From positions 620,001 to 684,000 of the forward strand of contig CANLVN010000003.1 in NCBI GenBank assembly GCA_947494705.1: a DNA stretch of 64,000 nucleotides. Direction: 5' to 3'. Of the stretch, positions 1 through 8,385 are shown one piece after another; position 1 is the first letter of the stretch; each line of letters opens with the position of its first letter. A program made the position numbers and the translations under genes. Under the pieces are notes generated by a model. It was not told where the DNA came from, did not search any database, and saw only the letters and a program-made list of their open reading frames with translations. Source of the stretch: an uncultured Erythrobacter sp. Lineage in GTDB: Bacteria; Pseudomonadota; Alphaproteobacteria; Sphingomonadales; Sphingomonadaceae.

Positions 1-555
1 GATGTAGGGCAAGCCGGCCATGCGATCCTCGCGAAGGTCGGCACGTTCCGCCTTAGCGAGGCGACGACGGCGCTCAAGAGCCATGCAGAACGTGCCGAAC
101 ATCGACTGGTGCGGCGCGGGCTGATGATCGCACCCGATGAACGCTGGAAGCTGCGCTGGCTTTCGGTTTTGCCCTATATCGCGCTGTTCGTGATCGGCTT
201 CTATCGCCAGCAGGCGGGCGCGGCGTTGGGTGAGCCGACAGGTTTCCTGATCGGTTTGCTCGTCGCGACATTCGTCTTTGCCCTATGGCGGCTCGCCAAG
301 TTCAATTCGCGCACCGAGGCGGGCAACGCCATTGTCCGTGAACTGGAAAACCAGGGAAGCCGGTTAAAGCGCGCTCCGCAAGCCAACGAAGCGGGCTTTG
401 CCGTCGCGATTTTCGGCACCGCTGTGCTGGTGGGCACGCCTTGGGAACCTGTCCATGCCGCGCGGCAAGCGGGCAGCGGAGGCGATAGCGGGTATGGCGG
501 CGACGGTGACGGCGGGGGCGGTTGCGGTGGGGGCTGTGGCGGTTGCGGGGGTTGA
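1..555 (+). CDS. TIGR04222-type membrane protein, 5' end cut off by window edge
   Basis: The reading frame is open from base 1 to the stop at 553-555, so the N-terminus lies outside the window. The visible 184 residues have a soluble lead-in, two hydrophobic segments (around 'LPYIALFVIGFY' and 'FLIGLLVATFVFALW'), a charged stretch and a low-complexity C-terminal tail of Gly with regularly spaced Cys. That tail after paired membrane segments is characteristic of proteins annotated as TIGR04222 domain-containing membrane proteins, whose function is not established. The family call is from memory of this architecture. The tail could bind metal or form disulfides, but nothing in the sequence proves either. 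Confidence 0.65.
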   Translation, partial: DVGQAGHAILAKVGTFRLSEATTALKSHAERAEHRLVRRGLMIAPDERWKLRWLSVLPYIALFVIGFYRQQAGAALGEPTGFLIGLLVATFVFALWRLAKFNSRTEAGNAIVRELENQGSRLKRAPQANEAGFAVAIFGTAVLVGTPWEPVHAARQAGSGGDSGYGGDGDGGGGCGGGCGGCGG

Positions 556-623
556 GGTCGCCGGCGATAGGTGTATTGGTGTAATAATACAGACGATCGA
601 AGGACTCGACGAAGGATACGCCC

Positions 624-914
624 ATGCTGATCGACAACCCCGTGACACTGATCGCTGCATGTTCCGCCAGCGCTGCGGCAATCAATCTCGCCGTGCTCAA
701 GGTTTCCCCCGGCATTTCTGACCGGATGCGGCACACGTTGAGCGGCGCAGGCCCGGTTGTAGCCGCGCTCGGCGTGATGATCGCCCCTCATGACAGCGTC
801 GTTGCCAACGGCACCGATCTCGCGGTGCTCGCTGCCTCGCTTGTTGGGGGTGTGGCCGCGGCGATAGGTGCGACGAAGTTCGTGCGGCCTGACCGGGCGC
901 TGACCGGAGCCTGA
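624..914 (+). CDS. Small hydrophobic membrane protein, function unknown
   Basis: This 96-residue protein has an ATG start preceded by AAGGA at 612-616, a well-placed ribosome binding site. It is Ala/Gly/Val-rich, with about three hydrophobic stretches (near residues 5-25, 38-55 and 66-85), so it is probably an inner-membrane protein. It follows the TIGR04222-type gene on the same strand by about 70 bases and may be co-transcribed with it. I do not recognise the family. Confidence 0.55.
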   Translation: MLIDNPVTLIAACSASAAAINLAVLKVSPGISDRMRHTLSGAGPVVAALGVMIAPHDSVVANGTDLAVLAASLVGGVAAAIGATKFVRPDRALTGA

Positions 915-959
915 CCCGCCGCATCTCGGAACATTTTCAGGCTCGCTCGTTGATTCGAC

Positions 960-1667
960 ATGCGACACATTCTTCCCATTGCCGCCGCCCTTGTCCTGAC
1001 CGCCTGCGCGGGTTCCAGCGATGAGTCGGCTTCGCCTCCGCCGCAATCGACCGACAATCCCGCTTCAGGAACACGCCCTGTCGGAGAGCCCCAACTCGTA
1101 ACGGTCGAAGGCCGGGTCGAGGCAGGGGTCGAATGCAGCACGATCCGCACGCCCGATGGCGAGGTGTGGGCGGTCAATTTCGGTGAGCGCGAATTCGGGC
1201 CCGGCGACTATGTCCGTATTACCGGAGAGGTCGCCGATGCGAGCTTCTGCATGCAGGGGCAGGGCACGCTCATCCCGCAGGACGTCGAAGCGATCGAGCC
1301 ACCCGCGCGTGACCGAAACCCGGCGCGCTCTGGCGGTATGGCTCTGACACGCGAATATCTCACCGGAAACTGGGTGGCCAAGGGAGTGAACGCGGATTGC
1401 GACACGCCCGATTTCAGCATTGAAAGCAGCCCCGGTGGTATCGTCCTGAGCGGCGACATGGGCGCGCATGACAACGATGCACTGATCGTGCTGGGCGATT
1501 ATCCGCGCCTAGACCTCGATGAGCCGCGACAGGACCTGCCGATCGAAGCGCGCGGTCCCGACGGCCTCGCAATTCTGCGCCCGGCGAGCGACGCGGATTA
1601 CGATCCTCTCACCATTGGCGGTGCGAGCATCGAAGACGACGGCGTGGTGTTTGTGAAATGCGCCTGA
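960..1667 (+). CDS. Putative lipoprotein with OB-like (DUF5818-like) segment
   Basis: The 235-residue protein begins with a lipoprotein signal: Arg near the N-terminus, a hydrophobic core and the lipobox 'LTAC', giving Cys16 as the predicted lipidated residue. A low-complexity linker follows. A segment at about residues 48-100, with 'VEGRVEAGVECSTIRTPDG' and later 'GDYVRITGEV', resembles the small beta-barrel called DUF5818. The remainder has no motif I recognise. It is likely an envelope protein of unknown role. The lipoprotein assignment is strong; the domain name is tentative. Confidence 0.6.
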   Translation: MRHILPIAAALVLTACAGSSDESASPPPQSTDNPASGTRPVGEPQLVTVEGRVEAGVECSTIRTPDGEVWAVNFGEREFGPGDYVRITGEVADASFCMQGQGTLIPQDVEAIEPPARDRNPARSGGMALTREYLTGNWVAKGVNADCDTPDFSIESSPGGIVLSGDMGAHDNDALIVLGDYPRLDLDEPRQDLPIEARGPDGLAILRPASDADYDPLTIGGASIEDDGVVFVKCA

Positions 1668-1686
1668 CACGCTAGAGGCGGCAGCG

Positions 1687-1854
1687 ATGAGTTTCGCCGC
1701 CACCGTCCTTACGCTCTATCGCGCGATCTTTCCCGTCTCGTGCAGCAGCTCGCTGACGGGTTTCGCCACCGACGGCCACTATCCGCGGCCCGATGTGTTT
1801 GAGCACAATATGCGGGCTAAGGATGGGGTGAGTTGGAAGACATGGAATGAATGA
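1687..1854 (+). pseudogene. Degenerate duplicate of the trmD 5' end
   Basis: The frame starting at ATG 1687 reads MSFAATVLTLYR..IFP....SSLTGFA. It aligns without gaps to the first 27 or so residues of the true TrmD at 2316 ([25 protein letters not shown]). The nucleotides match closely over the first 30 bases. After about 80 bases the similarity is lost, and the frame runs on through unrelated residues to a stop at 1852-1854. No TrmD active-site motif is present, so it cannot be functional as a methyltransferase. It lies about 630 bases upstream of the intact gene, with a low-GC gene and an inverted repeat between. A chance new small protein using this start cannot be excluded. Confidence 0.55.
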
Positions 1855-2185
1855 GTTTATTGGATGGATCGGTGTGCTCGCCGGATACTCAATTGTCGTC
1901 GCGTTATTTGCGGTGGGCATCGCATTTTGGTTAAGCACGGCGCCTAGAATCGAGCCACTTCGAAAGCGAGCTACCATCGCAGGTGTGGCCGCTTCATCGA
2001 TCCTAACTTTGGTCCCGATAATCGTTGTTGCCACCGAAATTTGGGGCTCGGAGCTTCTGATCGTGACCGTTTCGCTACTCGCACTTGGGGCATTTCTAGC
2101 TGCCGTCGCTGGGTTCCCTGCTGCGTACTTCGCATCTCGCCGATTTGATCGAAACAGGATTGATGAGAATGGTGGCGACCTATGA
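1847..2185 (+). CDS. Hypothetical three-helix membrane protein, probably acquired
   Basis: The 112-residue product has three hydrophobic segments: near residues 5-30 ('WIGVLAGYSIVVALFAVG'), 45-62 and 70-95. A basic/acidic C-terminal tail follows. Base composition is visibly lower in GC than the neighbours and uses codons rare elsewhere in the window (TTA, AGA, CGA). This suggests recent acquisition. It sits between the truncated trmD-like fragment and the intact trmD, and its ATG overlaps the end of the fragment frame. No family is recognised. Confidence 0.5.
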   Translation: MNEFIGWIGVLAGYSIVVALFAVGIAFWLSTAPRIEPLRKRATIAGVAASSILTLVPIIVVATEIWGSELLIVTVSLLALGAFLAAVAGFPAAYFASRRFDRNRIDENGGDL

Positions 2186-2208
2186 CCGTCGCCACCTTCC
2201 CAAACCCT

Positions 2209-2295
2209 GTTCATCCTAAGCTTGTCGAAGGATCGCACTTCACTTCAACCAACAGCTAAAGAAAAGTACAGTCCTTCGACAAGCTCAGGACGAGC
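2209..2295. repeat. Imperfect 24-bp inverted repeat (REP/MITE-like palindrome)
   Basis: Arm 1 is 2209-2232 and arm 2 is 2272-2295. They are reverse complements at roughly 21 of 24 positions and are separated by 39 AT-richer bases. The core CTTCGACAAGCT, flanked by TCCT and AGGA, resembles a short repeat I recall as common in intergenic regions of sphingomonads and other bacteria. It lies directly before trmD, at the downstream edge of the lower-GC insert. Transcribed, it would form a long hairpin, but there is no following T-run typical of an intrinsic terminator. Confidence 0.75.
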
Positions 2296-2315
2296 GGGAA
2301 TATTGAAGTAACCCT

Positions 2316-3056
2316 ATGACCTTCGCCGCCACCATCCTTACGCTCTACCCGGAGATGTTTCCCGGCCCACTAGGCACTTCGCTTGCGGGGAAGGCGCTGG
2401 AGCGTGGCGACTGGTCGTGCGCGACCGTCAACCCGCGCGATTTCGCAGCGGACAGGCACCGCACCGTCGACGACACGCCCGCTGGAGGCGGAGCGGGGAT
2501 GGTGCTCAAGTGCGATGTGATGGCCGCAGCGCTCGACAGCGTACCTCAGGGACGCCCGATCCTCGCCATGACCCCGCGCGGCAAATCCATCACGCAGGCG
2601 CGCATTCGCGAACTCGCCGCAAGTCCCGGTGTCACCATCATATGCGGACGGTTTGAGGGCTTCGACGAGCGCCTGTTCGAGGCGCGGCCCGAGATCGAGC
2701 AGGTCAGCCTCGCCGACATCGTCCTTTCCGGCGGCGAAACCGCTGCCATCGCCATACTCGACGCTTGCATTCGACTGCTTCCCGGAGTAATGGGCGCGGC
2801 TTCTAGCGGAACCGAAGAGTCGTTCGAGGACGGCCTTCTGGAATACCCGCAATATACCCGACCTCAGGAATGGGAAGGGCGCACGATCCCCGAAGTGCTG
2901 CGATCGGGGGATCATGCGAAGATTGCGGTTTGGCGTAAGTCGAAGTCGCAAGAGATTACACGGTTACGCAGGCCGGACCTTTGGGAACGCTATGAGAGCG
3001 TTCGGGACCAGTCTGCCTCTGGCGCGCGGCGAAAGAACAAGGAACCGGACCAGTGA
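2316..3056 (+). CDS. trmD: tRNA (guanine-N1)-methyltransferase TrmD
   Basis: TrmD methylates G37 of tRNAs reading CNN codons, which prevents +1 frameshifting. It is a cytoplasmic SPOUT methyltransferase with a trefoil knot. The 246-residue length is normal. Family motifs are present: '[12 protein letters not shown]' (about 50-61), '[10 protein letters not shown]', the knot segment 'LSGGETAA' and '[19 protein letters not shown]' in the C-terminal substrate region. It is translationally coupled to rplS by a four-base overlap. The usual bacterial partners rpsP and rimM are not directly upstream, where a repeat and an accessory gene sit instead. Confidence 0.97.
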   Translation: MTFAATILTLYPEMFPGPLGTSLAGKALERGDWSCATVNPRDFAADRHRTVDDTPAGGGAGMVLKCDVMAAALDSVPQGRPILAMTPRGKSITQARIRELAASPGVTIICGRFEGFDERLFEARPEIEQVSLADIVLSGGETAAIAILDACIRLLPGVMGAASSGTEESFEDGLLEYPQYTRPQEWEGRTIPEVLRSGDHAKIAVWRKSKSQEITRLRRPDLWERYESVRDQSASGARRKNKEPDQ

Positions 3057-3421
3057 ACCTGATCCAGCAAATCGAAGCCGAAGAAATCGGCAAGGTCGAA
3101 AAAGAGATTCCCGAATTCCGCGCGGGCGACACCGTTCGCGTCGGCGTGAAGGTGACGGAAGGCAACCGCGAGCGTGTCCAGAACTTCGAAGGCGTCGTGA
3201 TTGCGCGTTCGAACCGTGGCATGGGCTCCAACTTCACCGTGCGCAAGATCAGCTTCGGCGAAGGCGTGGAGCGTGTGTTCCCGCTCTACTCGCCGATCCT
3301 CGACAGCATCACCGTGGTGCGTCGCGGCGTCGTGCGTCGTGCGAAGCTGTACTACCTGCGTGGTCGTACCGGTAAGCGTGCGCGTATCGCCGAACGTCGC
3401 GAGAATGCGCCCAAGGCGTAA
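3053..3421 (+). CDS. rplS: 50S ribosomal protein L19
   Basis: L19 sits at the 30S-50S interface. The 122-residue protein has the family signature '[20 protein letters not shown]' near residues 22-41, '[14 protein letters not shown]' and '[11 protein letters not shown]'. Translation starts at GTG 3053, which overlaps the trmD stop as GTGA, the classic trmD-rplS coupling. An intrinsic terminator follows within 25 bases of the stop. Length and motifs are ordinary for alphaproteobacteria. Confidence 0.97.
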   Translation: MNLIQQIEAEEIGKVEKEIPEFRAGDTVRVGVKVTEGNRERVQNFEGVVIARSNRGMGSNFTVRKISFGEGVERVFPLYSPILDSITVVRRGVVRRAKLYYLRGRTGKRARIAERRENAPKA

Positions 3422-3444
3422 ATCCGCGAACCCAAGCGAATTCG

Positions 3445-3474
3445 AAAGGGCGGTCTTGCGGGGCCGCCCTTTTT
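3445..3474 (+). terminator. Rho-independent terminator after trmD-rplS
   Basis: A stem pairs AAAGGGCGG (3445-3453) with CCGCCCTTT (3464-3472), with a ten-base loop, and runs into a T-tract ending at 3474. It lies 24 bases after the rplS stop and just before the 3' end of the convergent gene at 3486. The leading A-run means it could also work on the opposite strand. Confidence 0.9.
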
Positions 3475-3485
3475 CGTTGGGGCCT

Positions 3486-4742
3486 CTACTGCGGCGGGAA
3501 GCTGAGATCACCGGCTGGTGTCCCAGCTTCGACATCACGCAGGCCAAGATAGTAGTCATAGGACAGGATCAGGTCGCGCGTCTTGGCGTCGATCGGCGTA
3601 TCGGACCGCAGCAACGGTCGCATGGCCGCCAAGTCGACAAGTGCTGTCTCCCGACCCTTCATTGCGGCGATGATCGGCGAATTCTCGGGGAGCGAAGATG
3701 GCTCGCATGGCTGCGGTGCGTTCTGCTGGATCGCCCAGGCTTCTCCGCTCAGGCAGTCGATCATAAGGTGCACGGTGCCGAAATCGCGCGCGCGGCCCCA
3801 TTCCATCAGGAAATTTCCGAAGCTGGGTACGTTGGTCCCGCTAAGCCCGCGCTCCATGTGAAATCCGCCGAACTTGAACAATGCCCGGGGTGGGTATCCC
3901 AGTTCCGCCTCGGCCTCGGCAAAATGCGCGAGGAAGTTGCGCTTCATGTAGTTTTCGCGTTCGAGATTGGCGGGGTATGTCGGGCCTGTGCCACGGACGA
4001 AGGGGCCATAGACGCCGTGGCTGAGTGCGATGGCTTCGGTCAGCTCGCGCCCCTCGGGCGACCCGTTTGCAAAGGCGCGGACCAACGCGTCGATCTCTTC
4101 CTGGGGCGCCGCGCCAAGATACATGAAGCTGGAAACGGTACCGTCCGCAAAAACCTCCGCCGCAGCGGTTTGCTCCTCGTCGTCGGCCATTTCGGAAAGC
4201 CGGGAGGCGAGGATCGGCCCTGCCGCTATGAATTCCTGATCGACACCCCACAAAACGTGATCGCCATGGGGTGAGAGCGCGATGGCCTGCTCAATAAAGG
4301 CAATCTCCTCTTTGAAGCTGAGAAACGGGAGAGTCAGCCCATTGCCGGGCGATGCGACATGCTTGCCCAGCGCATCATCGCCCGACCGCACCAGCTCTTC
4401 GACGAAACGTGTGGACCATGGTCCGATCTCGACCACCAGATGCTCAAATCCTTGCGGAGCCAGCGCCCGGTGGATCGCACCGGCCACCAACGCCACATCG
4501 GCGGTTGCGTGCGTTTCGCCTATCAGGAAGAACTGCGCCTCACCGGCTTTTTGCACGATCTGTTCGAAACCGGGACCGGATAGCTCGCCCGCCGCATCAC
4601 GCTCGATGTCGATGACGTTATCGGAGATTGCCGCGATAAACGGGTGCGGTTCCTCGTTCGGCTCGGCCGACTGTGCTGCTACTACAGTACCGGTACATGC
4701 CAACAAACCAGCGGCAACCGGCGTGACGAGGTGTCGGAACAT
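3486..4742 (-). CDS. Secreted erythromycin-esterase/ChaN-fold protein
   Basis: The start at 4742 was chosen because GGGAGAG precedes it and the product then opens with a clean Sec signal peptide ending 'VVAAQ' (about residue 24). In the 418-residue protein, 'FFLIGETHA' gives Glu76 and His78, 'VVEIGPW' gives Glu105 and 'FGGFHMERG' gives His295. This is the Glu-His-Glu-His set expected at the active site of the EreA/EreC superfamily, which is related in fold to ChaN. The substrate is unknown; the fold includes many non-macrolide enzymes, so a resistance role should not be assumed. It is divergent from a secreted dipeptidyl-peptidase gene. Confidence 0.7.
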   Translation of the reverse strand: MFRHLVTPVAAGLLACTGTVVAAQSAEPNEEPHPFIAAISDNVIDIERDAAGELSGPGFEQIVQKAGEAQFFLIGETHATADVALVAGAIHRALAPQGFEHLVVEIGPWSTRFVEELVRSGDDALGKHVASPGNGLTLPFLSFKEEIAFIEQAIALSPHGDHVLWGVDQEFIAAGPILASRLSEMADDEEQTAAAEVFADGTVSSFMYLGAAPQEEIDALVRAFANGSPEGRELTEAIALSHGVYGPFVRGTGPTYPANLERENYMKRNFLAHFAEAEAELGYPPRALFKFGGFHMERGLSGTNVPSFGNFLMEWGRARDFGTVHLMIDCLSGEAWAIQQNAPQPCEPSSLPENSPIIAAMKGRETALVDLAAMRPLLRSDTPIDAKTRDLILSYDYYLGLRDVEAGTPAGDLSFPPQ

Positions 4743-4905
4743 CGCTCTCTCCCTCACTGTGTTATTACAGCAATACAGCATGGATCGAGCACGGAAGCAA
4801 GAGGGGTGATCACAAGTGATGCTATTCACGCTTGCTCTTGCGCAGGCGGGCCAGCATTGCGAGGAGGCTAAGGACTACGTTCGAGTTGAAGGGGCCGTCC
4901 TTGAA

Positions 4906-7125
4906 ATGCGCTTATTGCTTGCCGCCGCTGCCGCCATCCTGCTTCCCACACAAGCCATTGCCGACGATCACACAATGACTGATACACCAGAGCTCACATT
5001 CGAGCGCGTTTTCGCATCGCCTTCGCTCAACGGGCCTTCGCCCAGGCAGGTAAAGTTCTCTCCCGATGGCCGCTACCTGACGCTACTCAGGAACCGGGAG
5101 GAGGATGCGCAGCGCTACGACCTGTGGGGCTTCGACATTGAAAGCCGTGAATGGCGGATGCTGGTCGATAGCGAGCAGGTCGGCTCGGGCCGCGAATTGT
5201 CCGAAGACGAAAAGATGCAGCGCGAGCGTGAGCGGGTAGGCAACCTCTCCGGCATCATCACCTATCAATGGGCGAGCGATGCCAGCGGCGTGCTCGTACC
5301 GCTCGATGGCGATCTCTACTTCGCCAAGCTGGACGGCAGTGTGCAGCGTCTTACCGACACCGAGGAAAGCGAACTCAACCCGAAGCTTTCCCCGCGTGCG
5401 GGGTACGTATCTTTCGTGCGCGACCGACAGCTGTGGGTCGGCGAAGTCGGCGCAGAGGCCGCTCCGATTACGCCGAAGGAAGGCGAGGCGATCCGCTGGG
5501 GCGAGGCCGAATTCGTCGCACAGGAAGAGATGAGTCGCCTCACCGGCTATTGGTGGAACGGCAACGATACGCGCCTTGCAGTTCAACGCACCGATGAAAG
5601 CCCTGTTGGCATCGTCACTCGTGCGGCCATCGGCGCGACCGGCACGAAGGTATTCGACCAGCGTTACCCCGTGGCAGGAAGCGACAACGCTATCGTCGAA
5701 CTTTACATCATGGACCCCGATGGCGGGAACCGGGTGAAGGTCGATCTGGGCGATGAGACCGACATCTACGTGGCGCGCGTTGATTGGGGGAAAGACGACT
5801 ATCTCTATGTCCAGCGTCAGAATCGGGAGCAGACCGTGCTCGACATGCTGCGCGTCGATCCGACAACCGGCGAAAGCGAGATCTGGTTCACAGAGGAAGC
5901 CGCACGCGAGGACTACTGGATCAACCTCTCGGACAATTACCGCTTTCTCAATGACGGCAGCCTGCTGTGGTGGTCGGAGCGGGATGGCTTCGGCAATTTC
6001 TACCGCTTCGATGGCAGCGACTGGACCCAGCTTACACAGCTGTCTGAACCGATCACCGAACTGGTCGGTTTGGATGAGGACGATGGGGTGCTGTTCTATA
6101 CCGCCGTCGATGGCGTGCTCACCCAGCAGGTCTATTCCGCCTCGCTCGATGGCGGCAATGCGACGCAGCTGACCGATGCCGACTATACCAACAGTGCTTC
6201 GATGGATCCCAAGGCGTCGCTGCTCTACGTGACCCGTTCCGCGCCCGATCAGCCTCCGCAAAGCTACCTGGCGGCCAGGGATGGCGAACGCATCACGTGG
6301 GTGCAGGAGAACGCGCTGGATGATGAGCACCCCTATGCGCCGTATCTCGCTGGGCACGCGATGCCCGAGTTCGGCACTATTCCGGCCGAGGACGGAACTC
6401 CGCTCCATTACATGATGCTCAAGCCCGAAATGGAGCCGGGGAAGCAATATCCGGTGTTTTACTACCACTACAGCGGACCGGGTCCTCAGGTGGTGGACAA
6501 GGGCTGGGGCGGGGCGCTTGCCCAGGCTGTGGTCGATCGCGGCTATATCTGGTTCGCGCTCGACAATCGCGGCAGCGCCAATCGCGGCGTCGATTTCGAG
6601 CAGCCGATCTATCGTGCGATGGGCGGGGTCGAGGTGCGCGACCAGAAGGCCGGGGCCGAGTTCCTCAAGACGCTCGATTACGTCGATCCGGACAAGATCG
6701 CGCTCTATGGCTGGTCCTATGGCGGCTACATGACCTTGAAGCAGTTGGAGGCCGACCCGGGTCTCTATGCAGCTGGCATCTCAGGCGCGCCGGTGACCAA
6801 GTGGGAGCTTTACGACACCCACTACACCGAACGCTTCATGGGCGACCCGCGCGAAGTGCCCGAAGCCTACGAAGCGGCGAGCGCCATTCCCGAGGCAACA
6901 CAGATCAGCGACCCGCTGCTGCTGATTCACGGAATGGCGGACGACAATGTGGTGTTCGAGAACTCTTCGGAGCTGATTTCAGTGCTGCAGGAAAACAATG
7001 TGCCTTTCGAGATGATGCTCTATCCGGGCTATACGCACCGCGTTTCTGGCGAGCAGATCAGCCCGCATCTGTGGAACACGATGTTCCGGTTCCTAGAAAG
7101 CTATGGCGTGACGCCGCCGGAGTGA
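4906..7125 (+). CDS. Secreted S9B dipeptidyl-peptidase IV-like serine peptidase
   Basis: The product releases N-terminal dipeptides, classically Xaa-Pro. Starting at ATG 4906, the 739-residue protein has a signal peptide 'MRLLLAAAAAILLPTQAIA'. An eight-bladed beta-propeller domain follows, starting near 'SPSLNGPSPRQVKFSPDGRY', then a C-terminal alpha/beta-hydrolase domain from about residue 490. The catalytic triad is visible: Ser604 in 'GWSYGGY', Asp679 in 'HGMADDNV' and His711 in 'YPGYTHR'. An in-frame upstream ATG at 4816 would add 30 residues ahead of the signal sequence and is less likely. A permease gene starts four bases after its stop, so the pair probably forms a peptide or amino-acid utilisation operon. 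Confidence 0.93.
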   Translation: MRLLLAAAAAILLPTQAIADDHTMTDTPELTFERVFASPSLNGPSPRQVKFSPDGRYLTLLRNREEDAQRYDLWGFDIESREWRMLVDSEQVGSGRELSEDEKMQRERERVGNLSGIITYQWASDASGVLVPLDGDLYFAKLDGSVQRLTDTEESELNPKLSPRAGYVSFVRDRQLWVGEVGAEAAPITPKEGEAIRWGEAEFVAQEEMSRLTGYWWNGNDTRLAVQRTDESPVGIVTRAAIGATGTKVFDQRYPVAGSDNAIVELYIMDPDGGNRVKVDLGDETDIYVARVDWGKDDYLYVQRQNREQTVLDMLRVDPTTGESEIWFTEEAAREDYWINLSDNYRFLNDGSLLWWSERDGFGNFYRFDGSDWTQLTQLSEPITELVGLDEDDGVLFYTAVDGVLTQQVYSASLDGGNATQLTDADYTNSASMDPKASLLYVTRSAPDQPPQSYLAARDGERITWVQENALDDEHPYAPYLAGHAMPEFGTIPAEDGTPLHYMMLKPEMEPGKQYPVFYYHYSGPGPQVVDKGWGGALAQAVVDRGYIWFALDNRGSANRGVDFEQPIYRAMGGVEVRDQKAGAEFLKTLDYVDPDKIALYGWSYGGYMTLKQLEADPGLYAAGISGAPVTKWELYDTHYTERFMGDPREVPEAYEAASAIPEATQISDPLLLIHGMADDNVVFENSSELISVLQENNVPFEMMLYPGYTHRVSGEQISPHLWNTMFRFLESYGVTPPE

Positions 7126-7129
7126 TCCG

Positions 7130-8317
7130 ATGAACGACGAAAGTGACGACGGCGCAAAGATTGGCTTCAGCGCCGTGTGGGCCATCGCGGTCGGCGGAAT
7201 GGTCGGAGGCGGGATTTTCTCGACGCTGGGCGTGGTCATTTCCCACGCGGGCAAATGGGCGGCGCTGAGCTTTTTGATCGGCGGACTGATCGCCTATGCG
7301 ACGGGCCACAGCCTTGCCGCGCTGACGGTCGAGGCAGATGAGCCGGGTGGGATATATTCCTTCCTTCGCGATGCCGGGTTTAAGGGCGTGGCCAAGGTAT
7401 CGGCCTATGTGCTGCTGCTCGGCTACGTATTAACCTGTGCAGTGTACGCTTACACATTCGGTGCTTATGTCGGCAACGTGCTGGGTGGCCCGGGCTGGCT
7501 CCCTCCGGCCATGGCGAGCGCCGCAATCGTGGCGATGACGGCACTGAACCTGCGCGGAGCGGGGCAGGCGACCGGCGTGGAGATCGCTATCGTCGTCACC
7601 AAACTGGCTATCCTCGCTGGCCTTGCTGCTCTCGGCCTTTCGCAATTCGATGCAGCCAAGCTTGAGATTACAGCGCAGCCCGGTCTGCTCGGCATCGTGA
7701 TCGGGGCGGCGAGCGTATTCATGGCGTATGAGGGTTTCGAATTGCTCGCCTATGATTACGACGAGATGGAGGATCGAAAGGCGTTGATGGGGCGGATCAT
7801 GCCCTGGGCCATCGGCAGCGCGGCGCTGATCTACGTGCTGGTCGCGCTTGCTGTGCCTATGCTGACCGGGACGAAGGCGGTGATCGAGGATGGCGAAATC
7901 GCCCTTGCCAACGCAGGGCAGGCCGCGCTCGGCACTCCGGGTCTGATCGCGGTGACGGTTGCAGCTGCACTGTCGACCGTGTCAGCGATCAACGCGACGC
8001 TCTTCTCTTCCGCCAGACTGGCGCGCGAGGTGGCTCGGAACAACGATCTGCCTTCACGCTTCGCCAAGCGCAACGACGAGGGCGCGCCTTGGCTGGCGGT
8101 GCTGCTCATTGCCGCTATGTCCCTCACGCTTGCAGTGCTTGGAGGGTTATCCGGTCTTGTGAGCGCGGCGAGCCTCGTATTTCTCGTGGTGTTCTGCGCT
8201 CTCAACGCGCTCGCTTTCCAGGAAGGAATTGGCAAGCGTTGGATCACATTGCCCGGTGCGCTCGGTTCTTTCGCGGCGCTGGTGCTGCTCGCGCTCGACC
8301 TCTCAGGCATCCTCTGA
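7130..8317 (+). CDS. APC-family amino acid permease
   Basis: A polytopic inner-membrane secondary transporter of 395 residues, at the short end for the family (usually 430-500). The first helix carries the APC signature 'GGMVGGGIFSTLG' (about residues 22-34). Later regions match APC helices: 'ALTVEADEPGGIYSFLRDAGF', 'FMAYEGFELLAYDYDEM' and 'AINATLFSSARLAREVARN'. About eleven hydrophobic segments are countable. It begins four bases after the dipeptidyl-peptidase stop and is likely co-transcribed, importing amino acids freed by that enzyme. Substrate specificity cannot be read from sequence. Confidence 0.88.
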   Translation: MNDESDDGAKIGFSAVWAIAVGGMVGGGIFSTLGVVISHAGKWAALSFLIGGLIAYATGHSLAALTVEADEPGGIYSFLRDAGFKGVAKVSAYVLLLGYVLTCAVYAYTFGAYVGNVLGGPGWLPPAMASAAIVAMTALNLRGAGQATGVEIAIVVTKLAILAGLAALGLSQFDAAKLEITAQPGLLGIVIGAASVFMAYEGFELLAYDYDEMEDRKALMGRIMPWAIGSAALIYVLVALAVPMLTGTKAVIEDGEIALANAGQAALGTPGLIAVTVAAALSTVSAINATLFSSARLAREVARNNDLPSRFAKRNDEGAPWLAVLLIAAMSLTLAVLGGLSGLVSAASLVFLVVFCALNALAFQEGIGKRWITLPGALGSFAALVLLALDLSGIL

Positions 8318-8385
8318 CCATAAGCTGAGCTTGCGTGTGCGCAGCCAATCGCTATTTCGCACCCGTACTAACAGGAGAATTTGAA

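Noticed and set aside
3486..4742. Macrolide-resistance esterase
   Set aside because: Only the superfamily catalytic residues are supported. The protein is secreted and far from characterised EreA/EreB, and no resistance context is present.
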